Source of the DNA: Pyrinomonadaceae bacterium
Lineage (GTDB): Bacteria > Acidobacteriota > Blastocatellia > Pyrinomonadales > Pyrinomonadaceae
Assembly (NCBI GenBank): GCA_025937955.1
Contig: JAICQI010000290.1
Span: 1-7,262, forward strand
Direction of reading: 5' to 3'
DNA: 7,262 nt
Under the pieces are notes generated by a model that saw nothing but the letters and a program-made list of their open reading frames with translations, was not told the origin of the DNA and ran no database searches. Positions 1 through 5,486 of this stretch are shown piece by piece. The stretch's first letter is position 1. Each line of letters begins with the position of its first letter. A program made the translations under genes and the position numbers.

Positions 1-201
1 ACCGTCCTGGTTGGACGATAAATCGCTTAATGCTACTGAGCCGTACCTCGATCGTACCGCTTGTTCAATATTCTCAGACATCCTCAACCTCCATCTGCCT
101 AATCGTTTCCTCTATTGGCTCAGACCTACAAGTCCAAGCCATCTCGCCTCGCCTCACATACGCCGAGGCGAATATGCAACGTTAGTATCTACCCCATTCG
201 G

Positions 202-234
202 ACATATGTCAAGGCGCATATGTGTTAAGATAAT
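202..234 (+). promoter_or_regulatory. arsR promoter with overlapping ArsR-type operator
   Basis: A perfect 7-base inverted repeat, ACATATG (202-208) and CATATGT (217-223), is separated by 8 bases. A candidate -35 box ATGTCA (206-211, 4 of 6 consensus) and -10 box GATAAT (229-234, 5 of 6) are exactly 17 bases apart. The repeat therefore covers the -35 box and part of the spacer, where a bound repressor would block RNA polymerase. The expected transcription start is about 241-242, the arsR ATG itself, so the mRNA is probably leaderless; this agrees with the absence of a Shine-Dalgarno. The repeat and boxes are seen; repressor binding and leaderless translation are inferred. Confidence 0.6.
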
Positions 235-241
235 TCGCACG

Positions 242-649
242 ATGACTCAAAAGCCAAAAACATTCGATAAGGACCTGTTCTTTCGCGCCCTCGCAGACCG
301 CACACGTCTGCGGATCCTGAACTTAATGAGGAGTAATGAAGTATGTGTCTGCTTCTTTGTAGAGGTTTTGAAAACACATCAGCCGAAGATCAGCCGGCAT
401 CTAGCTTATCTTCGCAAAGCGGGGATAGTGGGAGCGCGGAGAGAGGGGCCGTGGATGCACTACCGCATTGTCGAACCTGCGGATCCGGACGCCGCGCGAA
501 TTTTGCGGGACACTTTGGCGTGGCTCAGTAACGATCCGGAAATGCAGCGCGATCGTGAGCGACTAGTAAAAGTGTGTTGCGCGCCGCAGCTTCCCGTCAA
601 TATTCAAGGAGCCCCTCGGCCCATTAGCTTGGTTGCAGCAGGGGCTTGA
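242..649 (+). CDS. arsR: ArsR/SmtB-family metalloregulatory repressor, arsenic-type
   Basis: A 135-residue winged-helix repressor that would bind its own operator and leave it when trivalent arsenic or antimony binds. The core FDKDLFFRALADRTRLRIL (residues 8-26) is typical of ArsR proteins. The metal-site motif EVCVC at 33-37 supplies Cys35 and Cys37, as in the ELCVC motif of classical ArsR. The recognition helix QPKISRHLAYLRKAGIV spans 47-63, and the wing GPWMHYRI spans 69-76. A further Cys pair, Cys112-Cys113 in VCCAPQ, could be a third ligand. The frame stays open upstream to a TTG at 11, but that stretch has no ArsR-like sequence. The ATG at 242 leaves about 7 residues before the conserved core; it has no Shine-Dalgarno and sits where transcription should begin. 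An ATG at 206 is an in-frame alternative. No other ars gene is in view, so the target may lie left of the window or be only arsR. Bases 1-201 show no gene. Confidence 0.93.
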   Translation: MTQKPKTFDKDLFFRALADRTRLRILNLMRSNEVCVCFFVEVLKTHQPKISRHLAYLRKAGIVGARREGPWMHYRIVEPADPDAARILRDTLAWLSNDPEMQRDRERLVKVCCAPQLPVNIQGAPRPISLVAAGA

Positions 650-680
650 TGGCGGTTGGTCGATCGAGAAACGTTGCGAA

Positions 681-696
681 AGTTGTCAAAACAACT
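681..696. other. Small hairpin downstream of arsR
   Basis: The inverted repeat AGTTGT / ACAACT has a 4-base CAAA loop and starts 32 bases past the arsR stop. No T-run follows on the plus strand, so it is at most a weak 3' stem-loop. A second pairing, ATCGAG (663-668) with CTCGAT (695-700), would enclose and partly compete with it. Confidence 0.3.
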
Positions 697-748
697 CGAT
701 ACTTCCGATACCACTAGTGTTTGATACATAGCCAGTCCCTTCAATAAC

Positions 749-764
749 GAGAGGGGCCCCTCTC
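749..764. repeat. 16-base perfect palindrome between convergent genes
   Basis: GAGAGGGGCCCCTCTC is a perfect palindrome with no spacer. It lies between the convergent ends of arsR (stop at 649) and the 123-residue gene (stop at 797). It may be a bidirectional transcription stop or a protein site. No T-run flanks it, so it is not a textbook intrinsic terminator. Confidence 0.4.
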
Positions 765-796
765 TGACCATCCGCCGTCATTGTGCGTCGTGTGGC

Positions 797-1168
797 TTAT
801 CCACCGGCCGCTGCCGATGTTGAATTGTAAGCCACGTTGAGACATGGGTGGCTCTGCGGTTTCAGGATCGAAAACGAGTCGTCAAAGACTGCGATCACAG
901 TGACCTGGCCGCCATCTTTCTGCTTGTAATCACATTTGACGTTGCCGGTGACGGTGTTGTTGTTGTTGTTTAAGTAGGTCACAGACCAACGATCGTCGTG
1001 ACTTGTCTTGGCGTTCAAATCGAAAGCCGCCGAAGACTCGCCCGACGCCAGACTATCTGCTTCCAGCGAATCAGTGTGTCCGGCACACAAGTGAGTGGCG
1101 ACTATTTTCGTGATTGGATTCGGGGTGCCGTTGAGCACTACGAATGTTCCAGTAATGGGATCTGACAT
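797..1168 (-). CDS. Uncharacterised 123-residue protein, probable beta-rich fold
   Basis: I do not recognise this protein with confidence. It has no signal peptide or membrane segment. Alternating hydrophobic stretches (TGTFVVLN, WSVTYL, VTVIAVF) suggest a small beta-sandwich. A run of five Asn (residues about 68-72), encoded by five identical AAC codons, sits in the likely turn after WSVTYL. Three Cys are present: one in THLCAGH, one in VKCDYKQ and one in HPCLN. The spacing of THL, a Gly-Glu pair and a Trp-x-Val strand is loosely like the 'up-regulated in Daf-2' beta-sandwich domain of some fungi and bacteria; this is only a guess. The start is firm because AAGGAGGACC (1171-1180) lies directly upstream of the ATG. 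It is transcribed in the same direction as the protease block, but a terminator and a dead gene lie between, so it probably has its own promoter. Confidence 0.8.
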   Translation of the reverse strand: MSDPITGTFVVLNGTPNPITKIVATHLCAGHTDSLEADSLASGESSAAFDLNAKTSHDDRWSVTYLNNNNNTVTGNVKCDYKQKDGGQVTVIAVFDDSFSILKPQSHPCLNVAYNSTSAAAGG

Positions 1169-1170
1169 GT

Positions 1171-1191
1171 GGTCCTCCTTCGCCTTTCGGC
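1171..1191 (-). promoter_or_regulatory. Near-perfect Shine-Dalgarno behind a GAAA-capped hairpin
   Basis: AAGGAGGACC (1171-1180) matches the anti-Shine-Dalgarno almost fully and ends 2 bases before the ATG at 1168, with the AAGGAGG core at the usual distance. Directly upstream is the 10-base hairpin GCCGAAAGGC (1182-1191), a 3-bp stem closed by a GAAA tetraloop. Together they suggest efficient translation of the 123-residue protein. Confidence 0.6.
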
Positions 1192-1296
1192 TATTTAATT
1201 CTTAGTCCTTACTTACTAACGCGCGATTCGTGAAGGGAAACCACCAAGGCAAACAAAGCTGTTAATAATCAGACTGGGAGTGGCAGTTCTTTCATG

Positions 1297-1654
1297 TCAA
1301 ACGAAGCGGTAACTGTCCTTGATCGTCCACGCAAACGTCACGTCTTCGACCCGTGTGCCGGCGCCGATGTTGTGAACGATCAGGTAGCGATCGACTCTGT
1401 TTGACCAAATTGTTTTTCACGATCCCGATGTGCTCAGCGCTGTTAGTCAAATTCCCAGGCGACTATATCCCCAGGCTAATAGTCCTCAGCGTTCTCAGTA
1501 ATTGGCAACGATTTCCCCGGCGTGTGAAGTAAATCAAGTTCAAGACACGGCGATGAACTATGTTCCTATCGGGTCCAACTCTGTCCCACCTCGTCGGGTA
1601 CGCGAAGCGCGCCGCCGCGGAACCTGGCGTACACGAAATGAAAAAGGCGGCCAT
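1297..1654 (-). pseudogene. Decayed DUF1287 (YijF-like) gene, 5' half missing
   Basis: Reading across frames on the minus strand gives the C-terminal half of a DUF1287 protein, a family with an NlpC/P60-like papain fold. In order: AYPTRWDRVGPDRNIVHRRV (from about 1603), then a frame change near 1512 where one base of an A-run is lost, then SLPITENAEDY, then an in-frame TAG (1476-1478), then PGDIVAWEFD, then a one-base insertion near 1445, then NSAEHIGIVKNNLVKQ, then another frame change near 1397, then VDRYLIVHNIGAGTRVEDV, FAWTIKDSYRF and a TGA at 1297-1299. Family hallmarks are PDxNIxHRRV, PGDIV, HIGIV, the IHNIG-type motif and the final Tyr-Arg. The N-terminal half, including the GVCTDV-type Cys motif, is absent; the space is taken by the I9-like gene and its terminator. 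One lost half plus four lesions make sequencing error an unlikely explanation. The first residues from 1654 overlap the terminator and are probably not original coding sequence. Confidence 0.85.
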
Positions 1655-1666
1655 TACAGGTCCGCC
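1641..1666 (-). terminator. Rho-independent terminator of the protease operon
   Basis: On the minus strand, GGCGG (1662-1666) pairs with CCGCC (1646-1650), extended by an inner CC/GG pair across one bulged A with a TGTAAT loop, followed by five T (1641-1645). The stem begins inside the TAG stop of the I9-like gene, so the hairpin is tightly coupled to the end of that operon. Confidence 0.8.
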
Positions 1667-1923
1667 TATCGTTTGGCCTTGTTCGTACTCGGCAGCCCGC
1701 GCTCTCTGTCGACCTCAACAGCGGCGACACCCGGTATTTCCCGTATCGCATCGAGACGCGAGTCGTCGAGGTCACACGTGAGCACGCCGTAGCGTTCGAG
1801 ACGTTTCTCGTTCAGGCCGGAGATGTCTGCGCGCTCACGTATGGCATCCAGAATTTCCGCGCGCGCACCGGGCTCTCCGGCTTTGCCTTTGTCCAGGACA
1901 ATGTGTGCTTTGACCAGAGCCAT
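1666..1923 (-). CDS. Small inhibitor-I9 / subtilisin-propeptide-like protein
   Basis: An 85-residue protein without a signal peptide. After a first strand (MALVKAHIVL, 1-10) and a charged helix (EILDAIRERADI, 23-34) it ends with LDAIREIPGVAAVEVDRE (57-74), the pattern that closes inhibitor-I9 domains of subtilisins. Standalone I9-like proteins can inhibit a subtilisin or act as its folding chaperone. The protease two genes upstream has its own propeptide with a matching end (LRKRDDVAAVVENEVRYLP), sharing the Leu, VAAV, Glu and LP positions. This gene is 45 bases after the nuclease-like gene and is the last in the unit. The ATG at 1923 has only a poor upstream AAGG (about 13 bases away), so translation may depend on coupling. 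Some small proteins of this type are labelled as aldolases in databases, which the sequence does not support. The fold is fairly convincing; inhibition of the neighbour is inference. Confidence 0.75.
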   Translation of the reverse strand: MALVKAHIVLDKGKAGEPGARAEILDAIRERADISGLNEKRLERYGVLTCDLDDSRLDAIREIPGVAAVEVDRERGLPSTNKAKR

Positions 1924-1968
1924 GCGTGGATGAAAAACCTTCGTGGCTCGGTTGTCAACCGCCGCCCG

Positions 1969-2985
1969 TTAAAAAATCTCGTTCAGCAGGTCGGCCAAAT
2001 GGCGCACACTCTGCTTCATACGGTCGAGCAGAATCGGGGCGCAGCGCGCGCTGTACGGTTGCCGGCCCTGTGATGTCGTGAACCCTTCCCAGGAGACAGC
2101 GAAACCGTTAGGACGCCGCTCAACGATTACGATGTTGCGGTAGGCTTCGCGCGACCCAATTAGCGACTCGTCGGCCCACTCCTCGGCCCAACGTTCGACT
2201 GGTAGCGTGGAGGCGAGGCCAGCCCCTCCGGAGAAATTCGGCACGTTTGCAGCGAGTGAGCGGAGTCTTTCGACCTGTTCATGCTGGTCGAATGCCGCCG
2301 CGTCCACGTCCGAGTCTGAGTTTACGGACGCGAGCGATAAGTCATCGATATCGATCGTGCCGCCGAGCACACCGTCCCAGAAGGAGTGCATGTTACCTGA
2401 GCCGGGGAGGAGGATATCGTTGCCACCTGTGTCGCTTTCCAATCCCTCGTTTACGACTCGCTGAGGGTCTGTGACGATGGTTGGCACCGCCCCGGACTCG
2501 TCTATGAAACCGCAACCGACGTGAAGTGGTTGGTGTACGTCGCCGACGTGGTGGCCAAGCAGCCGGAGCGCGTTGACAGCGCTGAAGCGGTCCGATTGGC
2601 CCCGCAGCACGCGCACGCACTTAGCTACCGTCTGGACCACATCATCATCGCGTGTGAGACCGAGTTCCTGTGCTTGCCCGTAGCCCGTCGCGTCGAGCGG
2701 AATGTTCACAAAGTGCCAGCGCCGGTGGCTGTTGTTTTCGCTGTTTTGGAGGAAACGCTGCGTCTCGATGTCGGTGGGCGGATTGCTCGACTTGATTCTG
2801 TCGGCCCACCCTCCGAATCGTGCGAAGTTCAGATTGAACGGCGAGATTATTTGCGTGATTGCGTTTCTCGCATCCGTTGAAAGTAGCCCTTCAGCCGCAG
2901 CGGTAATCAAGTCGTGGCGCGGAATCGTGAAAGACAGATCGGTGAGCAGGGGGGCGGAGTTTACCGCGTTTTCGTTTTCGCTCAT
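1969..2985 (-). CDS. S1/P1-type phosphodiesterase/nuclease-like protein, leaderless
   Basis: A 338-residue member of the S1/P1 nuclease and zinc-dependent phospholipase C fold. Family motifs in order: RHDLITAAAEGLLS (23-36), GGWADRI (58-64), RRWHFVNIP (88-96), LLGHHVGDVHQPLHVG (142-157), TGGND (186-190), NMHSFWD (198-204) and WAEEWADES (266-274). By alignment with P1 nuclease the zinc ligands are His24, Asp62, His91, His145, Asp149, His155, His200 and Asp204. The ninth element, the mature N-terminal Trp1 whose backbone binds zinc, falls on Phe19, and there is no signal peptide to expose it, only a polar 18-residue extension (MSENENAVNS...). It could be a cytosolic enzyme with altered zinc binding, or could need proteolytic trimming. 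The start is supported by AAGGAA (2995-3000) nine bases upstream. The gap to the protease gene is 27 bases. Family membership is firm; substrate is unknown. Confidence 0.93.
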   Translation of the reverse strand: MSENENAVNSAPLLTDLSFTIPRHDLITAAAEGLLSTDARNAITQIISPFNLNFARFGGWADRIKSSNPPTDIETQRFLQNSENNSHRRWHFVNIPLDATGYGQAQELGLTRDDDVVQTVAKCVRVLRGQSDRFSAVNALRLLGHHVGDVHQPLHVGCGFIDESGAVPTIVTDPQRVVNEGLESDTGGNDILLPGSGNMHSFWDGVLGGTIDIDDLSLASVNSDSDVDAAAFDQHEQVERLRSLAANVPNFSGGAGLASTLPVERWAEEWADESLIGSREAYRNIVIVERRPNGFAVSWEGFTTSQGRQPYSARCAPILLDRMKQSVRHLADLLNEIF

Positions 2986-3012
2986 TGTTGCCTGTTCCTT
3001 TCTCCGATGGTT

Positions 3013-4377
3013 TTACAGTTGCACTATGCCGGCCCCGAAGTCGCTCGCGTCGCCGATCATGCGCGCACGCGTCCGGAGCCGTTCAAACAGTTGCCGTGCC
3101 GTCAGGCCAGGTTCCGCCTCAAGATAGAGCGCAGCAAGGCCGGATACGTGCGGCGCGGCCATGCTCGTCCCGTCGAGTTCCTCAAAGCCGCCCTCGATAA
3201 AACTCGAATAGACCTCGACGCCCGGTCCCGACACGTCTACCGGTCCGATGTCATCCAACTGTTTACAACTGAAGGACGCGATGCGCAGGTTGCGATCAAC
3301 CGCGGCAACCGACAGGATCGAAGGACACGCTGCGGGATTCTGTACGCAAACAACCGAGAGTGGCCGGTCGCTGGCGTTACCTGCCGCAGCGACGAGGAGC
3401 ACGCCGTTCTGCGCGCGATCGAGCAACTGCTGAGCAACGGTTTCGTAAAGGACGGGGAAGTCTCCACCGGTTTCGCGGTCGCTGCTCAAACTCATCGAGA
3501 TGATTCTGGCTCCTTGCTCCTCGGCCCACGTGATGCCTTCGAGGATGTCGTCGTCAGTCGCCCTTGGCCGGAACGCGTTGTTAAAGACCTTGCCGACGAG
3601 CAGGTCAACGTCGGGCGCGACGCCGTAGCGAATGCCGCCGGTCGACTGCCGCGGGCCGCAGACTGTGCCGGCCACATGCGTGCCGTGCCCATGCACGTCC
3701 TGCTCGGTGATGCCCGTGACGAACGAGATGGCCGTCACGCCGCGCTCTACCTTGTTGCCCATGTCCGGGTGATTGAAGTCTATGCCCGTATCGAGGACTG
3801 CGACTTTAACGCCCCTGCCAGTCGGCGGTGAGACAGCCGTGGCGACGCCGATGGCTCCAAGTCCCCAGGTGGTCTGCTGCGTAGCGGCAGGGAGAGCCGC
3901 GGCCGCGACACTTGCCGGGTTCAGATCAAGGGGCATCATGCTGCCGCGCTCATAGAAGGTGATCGCGAGGTTCATCCCGTCGCGCACACCACGCAGATAT
4001 GTCAGCATATCGTTCGCCGGGCTGCGGTTGTCGTTTGATTTGATTTCCGATACGCCCTTTTTCGACCTGCGTACGGGAGGCAGGTAGCGTACTTCGTTTT
4101 CCACGACGGCCGCCACGTCATCCCGCTTGCGCAGGTTACTCGCCTGCGTCTCGCTCAGATCGGCAGCGGCTACTCCCAACGGCTCGAAGACCTTCGTTTC
4201 CACACCCGTGATGCCTGCGGCCAAGCGACGCACGCCGCCGCTCTCGACGCCATCGGGCGATTTCCCGCGCTTCAAAACAGACGAAAGCGTATTCGTATTC
4301 TTCTCCGCCGCTTCTCGAAAGATGACCAGATACTTCGGCTTTTTAGAATCAATTTCCTTTGCAGAAATTCCACTCAT
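3013..4377 (-). CDS. Subtilisin-like serine protease (S8) with I9 propeptide, leaderless
   Basis: A complete 454-residue subtilase. Residues 1-13 are polar with no hydrophobic signal. An I9-type propeptide spans about 14-102, from KYLVIFREAAEK to LRKRDDVAAVVENEVRYLP. A linker of about 80 residues follows, then the catalytic domain from about 171. The triad is Asp196 in VAVLDTGID, His231 in HGHGTHVAGT and Ser405 in LDGTSMAAPHVSG; the oxyanion Asn334 is in AAAGNAS. All key residues are intact, so activity is expected. Cys344 and Cys351 are close enough to form a small disulfide loop if the protein meets an oxidising place. It is the first gene of the presumed operon. The start is set by AAGGAG (4386-4391) eight bases upstream. 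The missing signal peptide is unusual, since most subtilases with propeptides are exported; leaderless intracellular types exist. The substrate is unknown, though the co-transcribed nuclease-like protein is a candidate. Confidence 0.97.
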   Translation of the reverse strand: MSGISAKEIDSKKPKYLVIFREAAEKNTNTLSSVLKRGKSPDGVESGGVRRLAAGITGVETKVFEPLGVAAADLSETQASNLRKRDDVAAVVENEVRYLPPVRRSKKGVSEIKSNDNRSPANDMLTYLRGVRDGMNLAITFYERGSMMPLDLNPASVAAAALPAATQQTTWGLGAIGVATAVSPPTGRGVKVAVLDTGIDFNHPDMGNKVERGVTAISFVTGITEQDVHGHGTHVAGTVCGPRQSTGGIRYGVAPDVDLLVGKVFNNAFRPRATDDDILEGITWAEEQGARIISMSLSSDRETGGDFPVLYETVAQQLLDRAQNGVLLVAAAGNASDRPLSVVCVQNPAACPSILSVAAVDRNLRIASFSCKQLDDIGPVDVSGPGVEVYSSFIEGGFEELDGTSMAAPHVSGLAALYLEAEPGLTARQLFERLRTRARMIGDASDFGAGIVQL

Positions 4378-4429
4378 TAGTCATGCTCCTTGCAATCTGA
4401 AGTCGCCCTCTGAAAACTCTTTGCCTGTA

Positions 4430-4443
4430 GTGACAATTGCCAC
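4430..4443. promoter_or_regulatory. Imperfect palindrome upstream of the protease operon
   Basis: GTGACAATTGCCAC is a 14-base palindrome with one mismatched pair, centred about 60 bases upstream of the protease ATG. This is a plausible position for an operator. The binding protein is unknown and the match could be chance. Confidence 0.3.
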
Positions 4444-4637
4444 CAAAACATTTCGGGAGCTTCGCCTCAAAAGTCACGATCCGGTACTTGGAATCTGGTC
4501 TGTGAGGACCCGGATGGCAGGCCATGCCTAACTTATAGGGGGGCAAACGCGTCTTGATGTGGTGAGCTTGGTTTCGGTTAGTTCAGTCTCTGCCTGTCGC
4601 TTCACCCTGGTCAACACATTTTTGAAGGTAAACAATC

Positions 4638-4659
4638 GACCGGCCAGATCCGACCGGTC
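4638..4659 (-). terminator. Possible terminator of the DedA gene
   Basis: On the minus strand GACCGG and CCGGTC form a 6-bp stem with a 10-base loop, about 54 bases past the DedA stop. The downstream stretch GATTGTTTACC is only partly T-rich. This is a weak terminator candidate, but its position is right. Confidence 0.4.
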
Positions 4660-4712
4660 AGCCGAGGCCTTCCCGTTGGTCAAACGAGTTCCGACCTGAG
4701 CCGGTGATCTTA

Positions 4713-5435
4713 TTAAGGCTCAGTTTCAATCGCTGCAATGTCTGACCCCTGATCTAGGCTCGCTGATTTCTTCCTTGCCAACCGGGACTTTAAGTATTCG
4801 TAGATTGGTGGGGTTAACGATAGGAAGACTACGACGATTACTACCCATTCGATATGCTCATCCAGATTAATCCCCAGTTTGTCCCGCAACAGCGTGCCCA
4901 GAAAATAACCCGTCAAAACCATGCTGAAGACCCAGAGAAAGCCACCCACTACATTGAATACGATGAAATTTCGATATGGCATTTGAGCCGCACCCGCGAC
5001 GATCGGGGCAAACGTTCGCACTATCGGAACAAAGCGCGCAATGATGATGGTCTTGCCGCCGTACTTCTCGTAAAAGTCGTGCGCCCTTTGTAAGTGGCTG
5101 GGACGAAACAGCAAGGACTTCTGCCGTCTGAAAAGCTTTGGGCCCATCTTGGCGCCCGTGTAGTAACCCACCGCGTCTCCCACTACCGCGGCAACGAATA
5201 ACGATGACAGCAGCACCGCCACATTAAGTTGTCCGGTCGCAGCAAAAAGGCCGGCAACCACTAAGAGCGAATCGCCTGGCAAAAAGAAACCGACTGCCAG
5301 CCCGGTCTCCGCAAAGACTATGAACACCAATCCCACATAAACAAATACGCCGCCCTTGGCAAGCAGCGTCTCAATTATGATCTTCGGATTGAGGTATTCC
5401 TTAAGGTTATGAAGAAGTTCTATTATCCATTCCAT
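4713..5435 (-). CDS. DedA-family membrane transporter
   Basis: A 240-residue polytopic inner-membrane protein of the DedA (SNARE-associated/VTT) superfamily. Members are implicated in undecaprenyl-phosphate or phospholipid translocation and in envelope proton homeostasis. Motifs in order: FAETGLAVGFFLPGDS (41-56), GDAVGYYTGAKMGPKLF (86-102) and IIARFVPIVRTFAP (131-144). Glu43, Asp55, Arg134 and Arg140 match, in identity and spacing, the four residues described as essential in E. coli YqjA (Glu39, Asp51, Arg130, Arg136). Hydrophobic segments lie at about 29-47, 50-66, 73-90, 156-178 and 196-212, and the C-terminal tail is polar. The frame can be extended to a TTG at 5456, but that codon lies in a hairpin; the ATG at 5435 is preferred even though its Shine-Dalgarno is weak. 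The neighbouring truncated Usp gene is 51 bases upstream on the same strand. Family certain; transported substrate not predictable. Confidence 0.95.
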   Translation of the reverse strand: MEWIIELLHNLKEYLNPKIIIETLLAKGGVFVYVGLVFIVFAETGLAVGFFLPGDSLLVVAGLFAATGQLNVAVLLSSLFVAAVVGDAVGYYTGAKMGPKLFRRQKSLLFRPSHLQRAHDFYEKYGGKTIIIARFVPIVRTFAPIVAGAAQMPYRNFIVFNVVGGFLWVFSMVLTGYFLGTLLRDKLGINLDEHIEWVVIVVVFLSLTPPIYEYLKSRLARKKSASLDQGSDIAAIETEP

Positions 5436-5454
5436 AAGCAAAACTAACCAACAC

Positions 5455-5474
5455 AAAGCCCATCGGCAGGCTTT
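5455..5474. other. Hairpin between the Usp fragment and DedA gene
   Basis: AAAGCC (5455-5460) and GGCTTT (5469-5474) form a 6-bp stem with an 8-base loop. On the minus strand it lies between the Usp-like stop and the DedA ATG and could attenuate transcription or stabilise an RNA end. No good T-run follows on the minus strand. Confidence 0.35.
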
Positions 5475-5486
5475 TGAGTCTCAGAA

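Larger units (their letters stand above)
4378..4712. other. Intergenic region upstream of the protease operon
   Basis: These 335 bases separate the DedA stop from the protease start on the minus strand. They hold the protease Shine-Dalgarno, an imperfect palindrome at 4430-4443 and a hairpin near 4638-4659. A run of six C followed by TATAAG (minus strand, 4532-4537) resembles a -10 box, but no matching -35 is seen. The short ORFs here have no recognisable protein features. Confidence 0.5.

Noticed and set aside
11..241. Upstream extension of arsR to a TTG at position 11
   Set aside because: The extra 77 residues have no ArsR-like sequence and would run through the promoter and operator.
956..970. 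GTT repeat considered as a regulatory microsatellite
   Set aside because: It is inside a coding region and adds whole codons only, so it cannot switch the frame as simple phase variation does.
1502..1792. Plus-strand frames across the DUF1287 remnant and I9-like gene
   Set aside because: No motif or start signal; both strands are already explained by the minus-strand gene, terminator and pseudogene.
2207..3200. Several overlapping short frames opposite, or in another frame of, the nuclease-like gene
   Set aside because: Low-complexity, Arg/Ser/Pro-rich products typical of alternative frames in coding DNA.
2914..3831. Plus-strand frame of 305 residues
   Set aside because: It lies opposite the well-supported subtilase gene; its product is Arg-rich with no motif or ribosome binding site. 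It is a shadow of the coding strand.
4127..4546. Small frames on both strands over the protease 5' end and its upstream region
   Set aside because: They overlap the protease start and have neither ribosome binding sites nor recognisable features.
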